A stretch of 64,000 nt of DNA from Paenibacillus oryzisoli. GTDB taxonomy: Bacteria > Bacillota > Bacilli > Paenibacillales > NBRC-103111. The stretch covers positions 62,001-126,000 of the forward strand of contig NZ_LYPB01000081.1 in the NCBI RefSeq assembly GCF_001653565.1, in the 5' to 3' direction. This document shows positions 1-9,430 of the stretch, in pieces (the first letter of the stretch is position 1; each line of letters starts with the position of its first letter). Below the pieces are notes generated by a model, which worked only from the letters and a program-made list of their open reading frames with translations, searched no databases and was not told the origin of the DNA. The position numbers and the translations under genes are program-made.

Positions 1-1991
1 ATTCCGATGCTTCTTCCGGTCAATATGCTTTCGCCCTTGGCATGCTTTGGAGTGACAATGTCAGGACTGTCGAAACAGCCCTCAATTGTTATGGTCCGAC
101 CAAGTTGCTGCTAAATGGCAAGCTGCTTTATAAATCAGGTGTAGCCGAAGAGGTAAACGTAGAGACACGCAAGATTGTTGAAGTTCCATTGCATAAAGGC
201 TGGAATGCTTTCCTACTCGTCTTCCGCAAAGTAGCTTCTGGCTTTGGCTGTGTATTTGGCTCAAATCGCAGCCATTCTACTCCTCTGGATTTCATGAACC
301 CGTTTCATGAAAGATATGACTGTGGCGGCTGGCTGTATTCGGAGCCGCAAGACGAGGAATGGTTAGGTGAAACGAACTTTCCCGATGTGAAAGGATCTGA
401 ACTGGACTCCCCAGTCAAGTGGTATCCTTGTCAGGCGTGGACGACAGATCAAGCGTCGCTGTCGAACTGCGCTCGTATATTTGGGATGCAGCCGGGTAAA
501 GTGGCCTATGCGTGGTCGAAAGGGGAGTCTGTCCTCCCCGGTCGGAATCCATTCACTCTGAAAGGATGGTCATCCGGACAGCTGCGTATCTGGGTTAACG
601 ATGAGCTAGTCGCTCTATCGGAGATGGAAGGGTCATTTGAGGTTGAGGTCAATCTCGCCTACGGAACACACAATTGGTTAATTGAGTCGACCTGCGGGGA
701 GAGAGACTGGGGGTTCTCATTGGAAGTGTCCGCTTGCGATGAAGCGTATTCGTTCAGTCAACCGCATTCGGTGAAAGGTACGGATGAATGTTGGCTATAC
801 GTTGGTCCGCTGGAGCGATCCGAAGGTATTAGCCCGGAGCAGTTGCAAACGATGAGCAGTTTGTTCGAAATACAAGCTGGTAACCACACCTATTGGCGGG
901 TAGACAGGCCAGGTATTTGGGTCAGGCCATACCTGCAGAATGCCCGTTATGCAAGATGGAACTATCCAATCGGTGTGACTTTGTATGGTCTCCTCCAGAC
1001 GGGCAGAAAACTCGTGAGACATGATATCGTCCGATACGTAGTTCAACATTTGAGAACATGTACGACCATGTACAGCTACGCGCTGTGGGACCGTGAGCAG
1101 TATGGATATCCTGCGATGAACACGAAGCTGGTTGATATGAAGATGCTGGATGATTGCGGTTCAATCGGCAGCGCGATGTTGGAGGCGAATAAAGAGGCGC
1201 AAGAGGACGGTTTTGTCAGTCTGGCACATATCATTGCCGATTATATGGCGGGCACGCAAGAGCGGCAGAATGACGGTGCATTCTATCGGGAATCCAAAGG
1301 CTATTACATGGAAAATACCTTATGGGCGGACGACTTATACATGAGCACCCCATTCCTGTGTCGTTATTACAAGCTGACAGGAGAACGCAAATGGCTCGAT
1401 GATGCGGCCAGACAGTTTCTCCTTTTCAAGAAATATTTGTATCTCACTGAGGAAAAGCTGATGTCTCATGTCTATGATTTCAAATGTCATATGGCTAATG
1501 GGATACCTTGGGGACGCGGCAATGGCTGGGTACTCTTCTCTTTATCGGAGCTGCTGGAGATCATGCCGGAGGACCACCCGGACAGAGGTGCGCTGCTTGC
1601 CTTCTTCCAAGATTTCTCTGAAGGGTTACTGGCCCGCCAAGGGAAGAATGGCTTGTGGCATCAAGTATTGACTGATGAGGGTTCGTTCGAGGAAACGTCC
1701 TGCACATCGATGTTTATTTATGCTTTTGCGAGAGGTGTGCGCTTTGGCTGGCTGGATAAGCCCCTCCCTTATGCGAATGCCGTACGCAAGGCGTGGCGTG
1801 CATTGATCAGCCATGCCTTTGAAGGAAATGGATCTGTCCATGGTGTGTGCTGTGGATCCAAATATTCCTTTTCCCCTGATTATTACAAATATGATCTTAA
1901 GGTGGTTACGAACGATCCTCACGGTATTGGCATCGTCCTGCTTGCAGGAATTGAAGCCTCTGCGATGAACAGGATGTTAGCAATTTTATAG
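1..1991 (+). CDS. Glycoside hydrolase family 88/105-type unsaturated rhamnogalacturonyl hydrolase (5' end outside window)
   Basis: The frame is open to the window edge, so the methionine at 42 is probably internal and the N-terminus is missing. The first 300 or so visible residues look like an all-beta accessory region rich in Trp and Gly. The C-terminal half, from about nucleotide 1000, has the alpha/alpha-barrel signatures of GH105: a W-A-D-D-L-Y-M segment near 1323-1343, where GH105 enzymes such as YteR carry the catalytic Asp, then W-G-R-G-N-G-W near 1510-1530 and an E-E-T-S-C-T segment near 1690. Family enzymes remove the unsaturated sugar from rhamnogalacturonan or pectin fragments produced by lyases, usually in the cytoplasm. 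The gene is followed 32 bp downstream by a PL22-type lyase, consistent with a pectin operon. The family assignment is good; the exact substrate is inferred. Confidence 0.85.
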   Translation, partial: SDASSGQYAFALGMLWSDNVRTVETALNCYGPTKLLLNGKLLYKSGVAEEVNVETRKIVEVPLHKGWNAFLLVFRKVASGFGCVFGSNRSHSTPLDFMNPFHERYDCGGWLYSEPQDEEWLGETNFPDVKGSELDSPVKWYPCQAWTTDQASLSNCARIFGMQPGKVAYAWSKGESVLPGRNPFTLKGWSSGQLRIWVNDELVALSEMEGSFEVEVNLAYGTHNWLIESTCGERDWGFSLEVSACDEAYSFSQPHSVKGTDECWLYVGPLERSEGISPEQLQTMSSLFEIQAGNHTYWRVDRPGIWVRPYLQNARYARWNYPIGVTLYGLLQTGRKLVRHDIVRYVVQHLRTCTTMYSYALWDREQYGYPAMNTKLVDMKMLDDCGSIGSAMLEANKEAQEDGFVSLAHIIADYMAGTQERQNDGAFYRESKGYYMENTLWADDLYMSTPFLCRYYKLTGERKWLDDAARQFLLFKKYLYLTEEKLMSHVYDFKCHMANGIPWGRGNGWVLFSLSELLEIMPEDHPDRGALLAFFQDFSEGLLARQGKNGLWHQVLTDEGSFEETSCTSMFIYAFARGVRFGWLDKPLPYANAVRKAWRALISHAFEGNGSVHGVCCGSKYSFSPDYYKYDLKVVTNDPHGIGIVLLAGIEASAMNRMLAIL

Positions 1992-2023
1992 GCAGCAGAA
2001 TAATTAATGAGGAGTGGATGGAA

Positions 2024-3184
2024 ATGAAAGGCGATGTATATTACTCAACGATAACCAGAAAGCAAGACGAGTTGACGGGAGTCGAGGTGATACAGCTCAC
2101 GGACAATTCCGGTGATACGTATCATCCCTATTTCACCAAAACATTGATTGATTCGGAAAACAATTACATCCTACTGGCTTCTAACCGTACAGGTTCGATG
2201 CAATTGTATACATTACGGTTCAAGGATGGACAAATGGTGCAAATCACCGATCGTGAGGGGGTTATTCCTTTCAGCTCGGTACTCGATGCCTGGCATCATA
2301 TTGTCTATTATTTTGCCGATCGTACACTAATGCGGGTTCGTCTTGATAATTTGGAAATCGAGGAGCTAATGCAAATTCCACTAGGTTTCAAAGCCAGTGA
2401 TCTATCTATAGATAACTCTGGAAAATTCCTAGCTTTCTCGTATGTGGAACATATGGAACTCTGTACGGAAACAGGTGGTACGTATTCCACACACAGGGAA
2501 AAGCACTTCCGCAGACCAACGAGCGTGGTCATCCGTTATGACATCGAAAGAACAACTCCTTACGTGGTATGGGGAGAAGGGCAATATATTTCCCATGTGA
2601 ATATAAGTCCGGTGGACTCGAATATCATTTTGTTTTGCCATGAAGGTCCATGGCTTCAAGTTCAGCGAATGTGGACGGCGCGTATCGATCATGACAAAGT
2701 GTATCCGCTTGTGGATCAGAAGGTCAATTTGGAACGAATCGGACATGAATTTTTTACCGCCAGCGGCAGGATTGGCGCGCAATATTCATCTAGGGAGACG
2801 ATCGGAGATGAGTTTCTGCGTCATGGCGATATTTTCATCAACGTGGATGGCTCGAACGAGAGAAGATATGATTACCCATACACTCGGCCTTCCCATGTTC
2901 AGATGAACTACCAGGAAACCATGGGTGTCGGTGATCGTGCACCGATTCGAGAAGTGATGGAGGATAAAGGGAACTATATGTCCTTGTTAAGATACGAAGG
3001 GGATACCATTGAAGTCGGCCTTCTTTGTGCACATGGTACCTCTTGGCGTAGCCAGATGTCGCATCCGCATCCTCTTTTTACCCGAGATGACCAGCATATT
3101 GTGTTCTCTTCCGACCTCGGCGGCAGATCGAATGTATACTTGGCCAGGGCAGATTGGGACAAAACGATAAAGAGTGACAAGTGA
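2024..3184 (+). CDS. Oligogalacturonate lyase family protein (PL22-like, beta-propeller)
   Basis: 386 residues from ATG 2024. An in-frame ATG lies at 2018, but GGAG at 2011-2014 is better spaced for 2024. There is no signal peptide, so it is probably cytoplasmic. It has TolB-like propeller repeats, a conserved S-H-V-N-I-S-P block followed by C-H-E-G-P-W (about 2600-2655), an R-M-W-T segment, and near the C-terminus S-H-P-H-P-L-F-T followed by F-S-S-D-L-G-G-R-S-N-V-Y. These match oligogalacturonate lyases, where the histidines bind the metal and substrate. The family cleaves short pectin oligomers, giving unsaturated sugars. It sits between the GH105 gene and a second propeller gene that it slightly overlaps or abuts. 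Confidence 0.82.
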   Translation: MKGDVYYSTITRKQDELTGVEVIQLTDNSGDTYHPYFTKTLIDSENNYILLASNRTGSMQLYTLRFKDGQMVQITDREGVIPFSSVLDAWHHIVYYFADRTLMRVRLDNLEIEELMQIPLGFKASDLSIDNSGKFLAFSYVEHMELCTETGGTYSTHREKHFRRPTSVVIRYDIERTTPYVVWGEGQYISHVNISPVDSNIILFCHEGPWLQVQRMWTARIDHDKVYPLVDQKVNLERIGHEFFTASGRIGAQYSSRETIGDEFLRHGDIFINVDGSNERRYDYPYTRPSHVQMNYQETMGVGDRAPIREVMEDKGNYMSLLRYEGDTIEVGLLCAHGTSWRSQMSHPHPLFTRDDQHIVFSSDLGGRSNVYLARADWDKTIKSDK

Positions 3185-3215
3185 AAAGCAGGATAAAAAA
3201 GGAGGAGAGTATCGC

Positions 3216-4403
3216 ATGCATTCTATCAAAAACGAGCTAACAAAGGCAGAACGGGTAACACAAGAAGATGGGCATTATTTTTTTGGTTATTACGATACAC
3301 CTGCGTGGAGTCAAAGTGACCGATATCATCTATGTCATAAAGTCGAGTTCATGGATCGACTTCCGCACGCGGCAGACAACGCCGTTGTAGGGTTCATCGA
3401 TATGCTGGACCATTCTTTTCATCCCGTGGCGGAAACGACTGCTTGGAATTTTCAGCAGGGGAGCATGCTGCAGTGGCACCCTGCTTTTCCAGAAGAGGAA
3501 ATCATCTACAACACAAGGGATGGCGAAACATACAGAGGAATTGTGCACAATATTCATACAGGATCCTCCCGACAACTAGCACTGCCGGTGGCCAATGTCG
3601 ATCCCACAGGTACGTATGCGGTAAGTATTAGTTTTGACCGTATGTTCGATTTCCGGCCTGGTTATGGGTACGAAGGGAGAGAGGACCCTTATAAAGAGGC
3701 TCGTCATTCGACGGCTGACGGGATTTTTCTAATCGACTTGTCCACAGGCGAGTCCCGACTCGTATTGTCACTTCAGCATATATGGGACTTCACGAAATCC
3801 CGCTTTCAGGGTCAAGACAAGAAGTTGCTGATTAACCATATTACTTTCAATACGGATGGCTCCCGTCTCGTTTTCCTTGTTCGTTATTTTCCAGAGCCTG
3901 GCGAAGTCTGGGAAACGGCTATCCTTACGGTCAACCGTGATGGATCTGGTCTATTCCTCTTGTCCGATTATTCGTATGCCTCTCATTATCATTGGCGTGA
4001 CAGCGAAACGATTGTTTTTCATTCACGCGGAGTGGAAAACGGTGATGCAGGTGATCAGTTATATGAGCTTAGAGATCTAACGCATGAGGCCGAAATGATC
4101 GATAACTCATTTTTCTTGAGAGACGGTCACTGCAGTTACTCACCAGATCGACAGTACATGCTCTATGACAGTTATCCGGATGCGGATGGTTATCGGCATT
4201 TGTACGTGTACTCTTTGAAAAATAAACGGGGTTTGACGCTCGGCTCCTATTACTCGTTGCCGGATATCGATGGTGATATACGTTGCGATTTGCATCCTCG
4301 ATGGAATCGGGCAGGGACTCACATATCGTTCGACTCTATTCATGAAGGAAAGCGGCATGTGTACGCTATGGACCTGCGAAAAGTACTGGAAAGCGGCTGC
4401 TGA
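3216..4403 (+). CDS. Beta-propeller protein related to oligogalacturonate lyase / TolB
   Basis: 395 residues from ATG 3216, chosen because GGAGGAG at 3201-3207 stands 8 bp before it; the open frame extends back to 3174, where it overlaps the previous gene. No signal peptide. The N-terminus has H-Y-F-F-G-Y-Y-D-T-P-A-W-S followed by H-L-C-H-K-V, and later segments repeat the W-x-P/D-G pattern of TolB propellers, including F-N-T-D-G-S-R and D-G-H-C-S-Y-S-P. It probably acts on, or binds, pectin-derived oligosaccharides together with the preceding lyase, but a catalytic role cannot be read from the sequence. It is the last gene of the first pectin operon. Confidence 0.7.
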   Translation: MHSIKNELTKAERVTQEDGHYFFGYYDTPAWSQSDRYHLCHKVEFMDRLPHAADNAVVGFIDMLDHSFHPVAETTAWNFQQGSMLQWHPAFPEEEIIYNTRDGETYRGIVHNIHTGSSRQLALPVANVDPTGTYAVSISFDRMFDFRPGYGYEGREDPYKEARHSTADGIFLIDLSTGESRLVLSLQHIWDFTKSRFQGQDKKLLINHITFNTDGSRLVFLVRYFPEPGEVWETAILTVNRDGSGLFLLSDYSYASHYHWRDSETIVFHSRGVENGDAGDQLYELRDLTHEAEMIDNSFFLRDGHCSYSPDRQYMLYDSYPDADGYRHLYVYSLKNKRGLTLGSYYSLPDIDGDIRCDLHPRWNRAGTHISFDSIHEGKRHVYAMDLRKVLESGC

Positions 4404-4504
4404 ACAAATGAATGTTGACTGTCATTTGCTTGCGAACACATACTGAGCACGTGGCAGAGCCCCTTAGTAAGGAAGTGACTAGGTGGATCACCCGGGAGAG
4501 GGAA

Positions 4505-4517
4505 GGAGGGATGAGTA
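4505..4517 (+). promoter_or_regulatory. Shared upstream 13-mer before secreted beta-helix gene
   Basis: GGAGGGATGAGTA at 4505-4517 recurs exactly at 9364-9376, upstream of the other secreted pectin gene. It lies about 140 bp before the start codon, so it is not the ribosome binding site of the annotated gene. Function unknown; it may be a regulator site or the leftover of a shared leader. Confidence 0.35.
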
Positions 4518-4563
4518 GGTAGGTAAAAAGATGACAAGGTTTGATGGATCATATTCAGCTATT

Positions 4564-4577
4564 TGTAAGCGATTGCA
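4564..4577 (+). promoter_or_regulatory. Catabolite-responsive element (cre)-like site
   Basis: TGTAAGCGATTGCA fits the CcpA consensus TGWAARCGYTWNCW at all but one position (A for Y). It is 82 bp before the secreted beta-helix gene. A similar site lies before the pectate lyase gene, as expected for carbon-catabolite control of pectin use. Confidence 0.5.
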
Positions 4578-4658
4578 ATTGAAGATTGCATCCAGAATCC
4601 ACTGACTGATGTTTGAAAAAGGGCTTGCAAGGAAGCGAATCAAAGGAGGAAAGTGTTG

Positions 4659-7600
4659 ATGACTCACTCTTTTAAAAATCTTTTGTGTAGAGTATTAGTA
4701 TTTTGCTTGATGCTGGCATTTATCCCGTTAGGTATGGCTGCTCCGGCCTCAGCATATGGGAACGGAACGCTGCTCAACGGTGGATTTGAGAGCGCGACAG
4801 GTTCAGGTATAACGATTTTCGATGGGTGGAAGATTGACTCTACTGGAGCAAAGGCTACGAATGGCAGCCCAGCAGGCTCCACCTATGCTCGCACGGGGAA
4901 TAATGCTTTGAAGATTTCGGCGGGTTCAGGTTCGCAGAAAACGCCTGCTCAGCAATTAGTTTCAGTTATTCCCGGACAGACTTACGATGCATCCTATTAT
5001 ATTAACGTAGCTACTTGTAACGCCGCTTGTGTCAGTGGTGGATCCGCTGCAGGCATGACGATTCGGTTCTATGATAACAAAGCCAACCCGGATAACTTTA
5101 GTACCACAGGGGCAACACAAGTCGGTAATGATATGAATGTCGGTGGTATAACAGGCACAGTTACGTCTGGCTACACCCAAATTCAGAAAAGCTTTACGGT
5201 TCCTGCGAACGCGGAGTATATGCGCGTTTATGTCTTCTCAATTAGCGCAACTAGCGGCAGCATGATTGCTTATGTGGATGATATCAGCATCGTTCAAACC
5301 GCAGGTTCGACGCCAATAGCTGCTACAGGTGTAAGTTTGAACAAGGCATCTACGACGATAGAGAAAGCAGGAACTGAAACGCTGGTAGCAACGGTTAGTC
5401 CGGCTGGCGCGCCTCAAGCGGTTAAATGGACCAGCAGCAATACCAACGTAGCAACCGTGGATGTCAATTCAGGATTGGTAACCGCTGTGAATACAGGGAC
5501 GGCAACGATTACTGCGACTTCGACGACGGTAACACCGCCTAGTGCAACCAATGCGGTCTACACGGCATCAGCGCAGGTTAGTGTTGTGGCCGGGATGCCT
5601 GTTCCGGTATATGGTTTAACACTGACGCCGTCATTTAGTTCGATCAGTGTCTATATCGCTGGAGGACGGGATGATTTAATTCGCCATCTTTACTATAAGA
5701 AGTCTGCGGACACGGTATGGAAGGAAGCTTTGGAGCCAATTACGATTCCCGATAAAGGGATTTTCTCTGGTAGTATTGTCAGGCTTGATGAGGATACCTC
5801 CTACGATGTGAAATCGGACATCTACTTTGGAAGTACGTTGATCAAATCGGAGACAGGTACGGTTCGAACATGGACGTCAACTCCAACGATTGCGCAGACC
5901 ATTTCGTTATCCAGTTTATACACGAGTGGTGGTTTAACCATCAATGGGATAACCGGAACGAATAACGGTTGGGTTAAGGTTGTCAATGACACAGGACTGA
6001 CGATTGATGCTGGGTTTGCAACGGATCATGCCGTAGCTGTGACGAATTCGGTTTATACGATATTAGAAGGCTTTATTGTCAAAGGCGGTAAGAAAAATGG
6101 TATTTATTTAAATAATACCAATCATGATGTCAGAATTAGCAATTCCGACATCTCCGGTTGGGGACGGGTAGCCGTTGATACCGTGCATACGCAGCAACAG
6201 CTAGATTTTATTAACAAGAGTGATGTTGGCTATGGAACGCCTATCGACGATCAAGGAAATACGCTGGAAGGGGATGCCGGCTTCCGGATTGAAGATGCCA
6301 AGAACATTGTCGTGGAAAGAAGCTACGTTCACGAACCGAGAGGTTATGCGAATCCTTGGACGGGAATCACCTCCGATGGACAAGTGTTCAGTAACTCTCA
6401 CCCGCAAGGTCCTGAGGCGATGTATCTTCGAAGTGCAGGCGGCATCGTAGTTCGGTATAACGACTTCAGTGGAACCGACGAATATCACCGGTTTAATGAT
6501 GTCATCAGCGGTTATTATAATAGCCAAGAAAGCGGCGGGTTCTATAAAGATGCTGATATTTATGGCAACTTTTTTGGTTACTCCAATGATGACAGTGTTG
6601 AGTTTGACGGCGGGCAGTCGAATATCAGAGTGTTCGACAACCGTGTCGAGATGAGCTATGCCGGGCTGAGTTTTGCACCTAACATGGTGGGACCTAGTTA
6701 TGCGTTCAACAATGTGCTTTACAATATGAATGATTTCAGACGTACGGGGACTGGATCAGTCATCAAGTTAGGCGGTAATAGCAGCACGACGTATGACGGC
6801 GAAACTTGGTTTTTCAATAATACCATTTATGCCGTTCCGAAAGCGATTGTAGGCAGCAGTACACCAAAGGGCTGGTACGGCGGTACTAAAAATAACCTAA
6901 TCGTTGTCATGAGGAACTTCACAAGCGGTACATCTAGTTACTATAATATTGAAGATAATCCATTAATCAACCCAGGAACGAATTTCGATTACGATGCGCT
7001 GGGGCGCACGACGGCTGCAGATGGAGCAGGTCAAATCTTAGCAAACGCTGGTGCAGAAGCACACGGGTTGTTCAAGATTGGTAAGATGACCAATCCTGGT
7101 GCTGGTGTATTCACACCAACTGCTTCCGGTGTCGATACGGCAAGAGAAGTGAATGTCATTGATAAAGGAACCGTTGTGAAAAACTTCGCAGAGACTTACT
7201 CCGGCAGTGCTCCGGATATCGGTGCGTTTGAAGTGGGGGGAAGCAGTCTGTTCCCTAAACGGCCTATTCCATTTCAATCGGACAAATATTTGATTGCTAT
7301 CCCTGCTACGGATAACACGGCTACCTTCACAATCTCTACAGGTGCTTTGACCAGTTCAGGTAATTATTCAATTCGTCGCAATGCGGAAGAGGACTGGTAC
7401 ACGGTTACACCTGTTTCGGGGACTTTTGCAAGCAATAGCCAGGTAACCTTTACCATTCAAGTCGATAGAACGAAAGCGTCTTTTAATAGAGCTGCGGAAT
7501 ATTCTACTTTGTTTATAAGGCTGGCGAATGGATTTTCAGTGCCAATTACGATTAAAGCAGATAATTCGGTTACTACGGTTCCCGTTGGGCAGACTGTGCA

Positions 7601-8693
7601 AATCAATTCGACCAAAGCTTTCCCGAACACATCTAATTTAAGTGCAGACTGGAAATCGAGCAGTGCGGCTGCTCCTATAACTTCTACAACCATTAGTGAT
7701 GTAACTTCTGTACAGGTCACTGGAGCTTACGCGGGTAGTGCAACGATCACGGCAAATAGCTCGGTTAATGGGGTAAACCAAGCGGAGTATAGAGTGGTTG
7801 TTCCATCGAAACTAAGTGATATTCAAGTGAATGGCCAATCCGTGGTTGGTTTTGGTGCTGACACCTTCACCTATAACGTGGCTTTACCAGCAGGTACAGC
7901 GGTACCGACGATTACTGGGATTTCACAGGATGCGGGCAGCGCAGTGCCATCCACGGTCACGTACTCTTTGCCAGCAAGTTTACCGGGGACAGCGGTAGTG
8001 AAAACCACCTCTGCTGATGGAACAACAAGCAATACGTACACGATTCAGTTCACAGTAGCATCTTCAATATCCATTGCAGGGTACTGGAATCTTGATGAGA
8101 CATCGGGAACTGTTGCATCGGATTCTTCGGGCAATCATTTGAACGGAACCTTGATCAACGGCCCCGTATGGACAACGGGCAAGATTGGAAACAGTCTGGA
8201 TTTCGATGGCGTGAATGATGAAATCGATCTGGGAACTCCCACTGCACTGCAATTCACCGGTGCCGTGTCTGCTGCCGCCTGGATCTATGTTGACAGCTTC
8301 TCGGGCGATGGCAGAATCATCTCGAAGGAGTACGGCGCCAATTCCAGGTCATGGAGCCTCAATGTGAAATCAGGAGGCAAAGGTGTCTTTCAAATCGCAA
8401 CGGGTTCAAATTCTTCCATAACCGTGGAGACAGCAAGTACGCTGCCGGTTGGCCAATGGGTCCATCTGGCGGGCGTTTACGAGCCGGGCGTCGCGTTAAG
8501 GCTCTACGTCAACGGCATATTAAGCAACTCCAACCTCAGCTCAATTCCGTCGACACAATACAACAACACTAGCCATGTGTTTATAGGAAGACGGCCGGAT
8601 TTCTCGAATGCCTTTAACGGCAAGATCGACGAAGTATATGTTTTTGGCAACGCATTGACGGGTACGGATATCGCAGCGCTTGCGGGGAACTAA
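4659..8693 (+). CDS. Secreted multidomain right-handed beta-helix protein with Ig-like and LamG domains
   Basis: 1344 residues from ATG 4659 (GGAGG 8 bp upstream); GTG 4653 is also in frame. Order of domains: a signal peptide to about residue 33 (ending A-P-A-S-A); a beta-sandwich carbohydrate-binding-like region to about 210; a Big_2-type Ig domain about 222-315 (V-K-W-T-S-S-N-T-N-V-A-T-V); a fibronectin-like stretch; a right-handed parallel beta-helix about 420-790 with N-N-T, N-S-D-I and D-D-S-V-E-F rungs; an Ig-like region about 900-1050; a cadherin-like beta-sandwich about 1055-1135; and a C-terminal LamG/concanavalin-type fold (Y-W-N-L-D-E-T-S-G). The beta-helix and the pectin neighbours suggest an extracellular pectin-active enzyme, but no lyase-family catalytic motif is certain. 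No sortase motif or SLH domain is visible, so it is probably released. Confidence 0.75.
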   Translation: MTHSFKNLLCRVLVFCLMLAFIPLGMAAPASAYGNGTLLNGGFESATGSGITIFDGWKIDSTGAKATNGSPAGSTYARTGNNALKISAGSGSQKTPAQQLVSVIPGQTYDASYYINVATCNAACVSGGSAAGMTIRFYDNKANPDNFSTTGATQVGNDMNVGGITGTVTSGYTQIQKSFTVPANAEYMRVYVFSISATSGSMIAYVDDISIVQTAGSTPIAATGVSLNKASTTIEKAGTETLVATVSPAGAPQAVKWTSSNTNVATVDVNSGLVTAVNTGTATITATSTTVTPPSATNAVYTASAQVSVVAGMPVPVYGLTLTPSFSSISVYIAGGRDDLIRHLYYKKSADTVWKEALEPITIPDKGIFSGSIVRLDEDTSYDVKSDIYFGSTLIKSETGTVRTWTSTPTIAQTISLSSLYTSGGLTINGITGTNNGWVKVVNDTGLTIDAGFATDHAVAVTNSVYTILEGFIVKGGKKNGIYLNNTNHDVRISNSDISGWGRVAVDTVHTQQQLDFINKSDVGYGTPIDDQGNTLEGDAGFRIEDAKNIVVERSYVHEPRGYANPWTGITSDGQVFSNSHPQGPEAMYLRSAGGIVVRYNDFSGTDEYHRFNDVISGYYNSQESGGFYKDADIYGNFFGYSNDDSVEFDGGQSNIRVFDNRVEMSYAGLSFAPNMVGPSYAFNNVLYNMNDFRRTGTGSVIKLGGNSSTTYDGETWFFNNTIYAVPKAIVGSSTPKGWYGGTKNNLIVVMRNFTSGTSSYYNIEDNPLINPGTNFDYDALGRTTAADGAGQILANAGAEAHGLFKIGKMTNPGAGVFTPTASGVDTAREVNVIDKGTVVKNFAETYSGSAPDIGAFEVGGSSLFPKRPIPFQSDKYLIAIPATDNTATFTISTGALTSSGNYSIRRNAEEDWYTVTPVSGTFASNSQVTFTIQVDRTKASFNRAAEYSTLFIRLANGFSVPITIKADNSVTTVPVGQTVQINSTKAFPNTSNLSADWKSSSAAAPITSTTISDVTSVQVTGAYAGSATITANSSVNGVNQAEYRVVVPSKLSDIQVNGQSVVGFGADTFTYNVALPAGTAVPTITGISQDAGSAVPSTVTYSLPASLPGTAVVKTTSADGTTSNTYTIQFTVASSISIAGYWNLDETSGTVASDSSGNHLNGTLINGPVWTTGKIGNSLDFDGVNDEIDLGTPTALQFTGAVSAAAWIYVDSFSGDGRIISKEYGANSRSWSLNVKSGGKGVFQIATGSNSSITVETASTLPVGQWVHLAGVYEPGVALRLYVNGILSNSNLSSIPSTQYNNTSHVFIGRRPDFSNAFNGKIDEVYVFGNALTGTDIAALAGN

Positions 8694-8788
8694 GAGACAT
8701 CGCCGCAAAACATCTTCACTATAACATTCCATGAAGAAGTCAATATTCGTATCGTTATAGGCTTGTAATTGTTTTTGTTCAACTTTGT

Positions 8789-8810
8789 AGGGCTGCCATT
8801 AGGCAGCCCT
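8789..8810 (+). terminator. Stem-loop after beta-helix gene
   Basis: AGGGCTGCC and GGCAGCCCT form a perfect 9-bp stem with an ATTA loop, 95 bp after the stop codon. There is no strong T-run, so termination is likely but not certain. Confidence 0.5.
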
Positions 8811-9175
8811 ATCTTCGTTACCAGAATTTGGAGGCAGCAGGTACTATTACTATGCCGAGGACGTGAACGGGGACAGTTGGGGAGGAAACTATTACACCTC
8901 TGTACCAGAGGGGGCTTTTAGTTGGTGCTGGAATATAGCCTGTACACCTACCTGCACCAATGTAGGGTTTGGCCGCCTAGATGTTGGGTTGCTCGTATTT
9001 AACCACATCATTGAGCTGCAATCGATCGGGGGCAAGGTAAATCAAAGATCGATTCAAATCCGCAGACGATTGCCTGAAAACCTGAAAAGAGGAAATCCCG
9101 TGGGTAAACGGATAGCAATTCCCCGGACATTGAGAAGAAAGTTTATAAAATAAAATTGTATGGATTTGCAGCGTT

Positions 9176-9204
9176 AAGTTGCCACCCAAGTTGGCAGCTT
9201 TTTT
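9176..9204 (+). terminator. Rho-independent terminator
   Basis: AAGTTGCCA pairs with TGGCAGCTT (one G-U pair) around a short loop and runs into TTTTTT. It probably ends the transcript of the upstream region. Confidence 0.6.
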
Positions 9205-9363
9205 GCTTTGATCTTGCGTGATCCCAGTATTTTGAAGAATTGTAGGAAGTATCATATTCCTCCGTGATAATCATTAACTCAGAAAAATGGAAAATATGAG
9301 CAAATGATTATTTCGGAACCTCTTTCCATACTGATAAGCTGAGTCTGAGCTTGGATGAAGTGA

Positions 9364-9376
9364 GGAGGGATGAGTA
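9364..9376 (+). promoter_or_regulatory. Shared upstream 13-mer before pectate lyase gene
   Basis: Second exact copy of GGAGGGATGAGTA, here only 4 bp before the cre-like site. See the copy at 4505. Confidence 0.35.
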
Positions 9377-9380
9377 AATT

Positions 9381-9394
9381 TGTAAGCGGTTTCT
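9381..9394 (+). promoter_or_regulatory. Catabolite-responsive element (cre)-like site
   Basis: TGTAAGCGGTTTCT fits TGWAARCGYTWNCW at all but one position (G for Y), 36 bp before the pectate lyase start. The placement suits CcpA repression. Confidence 0.5.
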
Positions 9395-9430
9395 GATGCG
9401 ATACAATAATTATACGTGGGAGGAATTACA

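Larger units (their letters stand above)
8811..9430. other. Intergenic region with possible decayed coding remnant
   Basis: This stretch holds a frame (about 8831-9153) whose first 50 residues look protein-like (Y-Y-Y-Y-A-E-D-V-N-G-D-S-W-G-G-N-Y-Y), then turns into basic, low-quality sequence. It has no credible start, so it may be the tail of a lost secreted protein. A terminator, a Fur-like sequence (9265-9279), a shared 13-mer and a cre-like site follow. Confidence 0.3.

Noticed and set aside
8863..9153. Possible 96-residue gene
   Set aside because: No ribosome binding site, and the second half is of basic, unlikely composition. Kept only as a possible remnant.
9265..9279. Fur-box-like TGATAATCATTAACT
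   Set aside because: Thirteen of fifteen positions match, but it is before a pectate lyase gene and may be chance; no iron gene is nearby.
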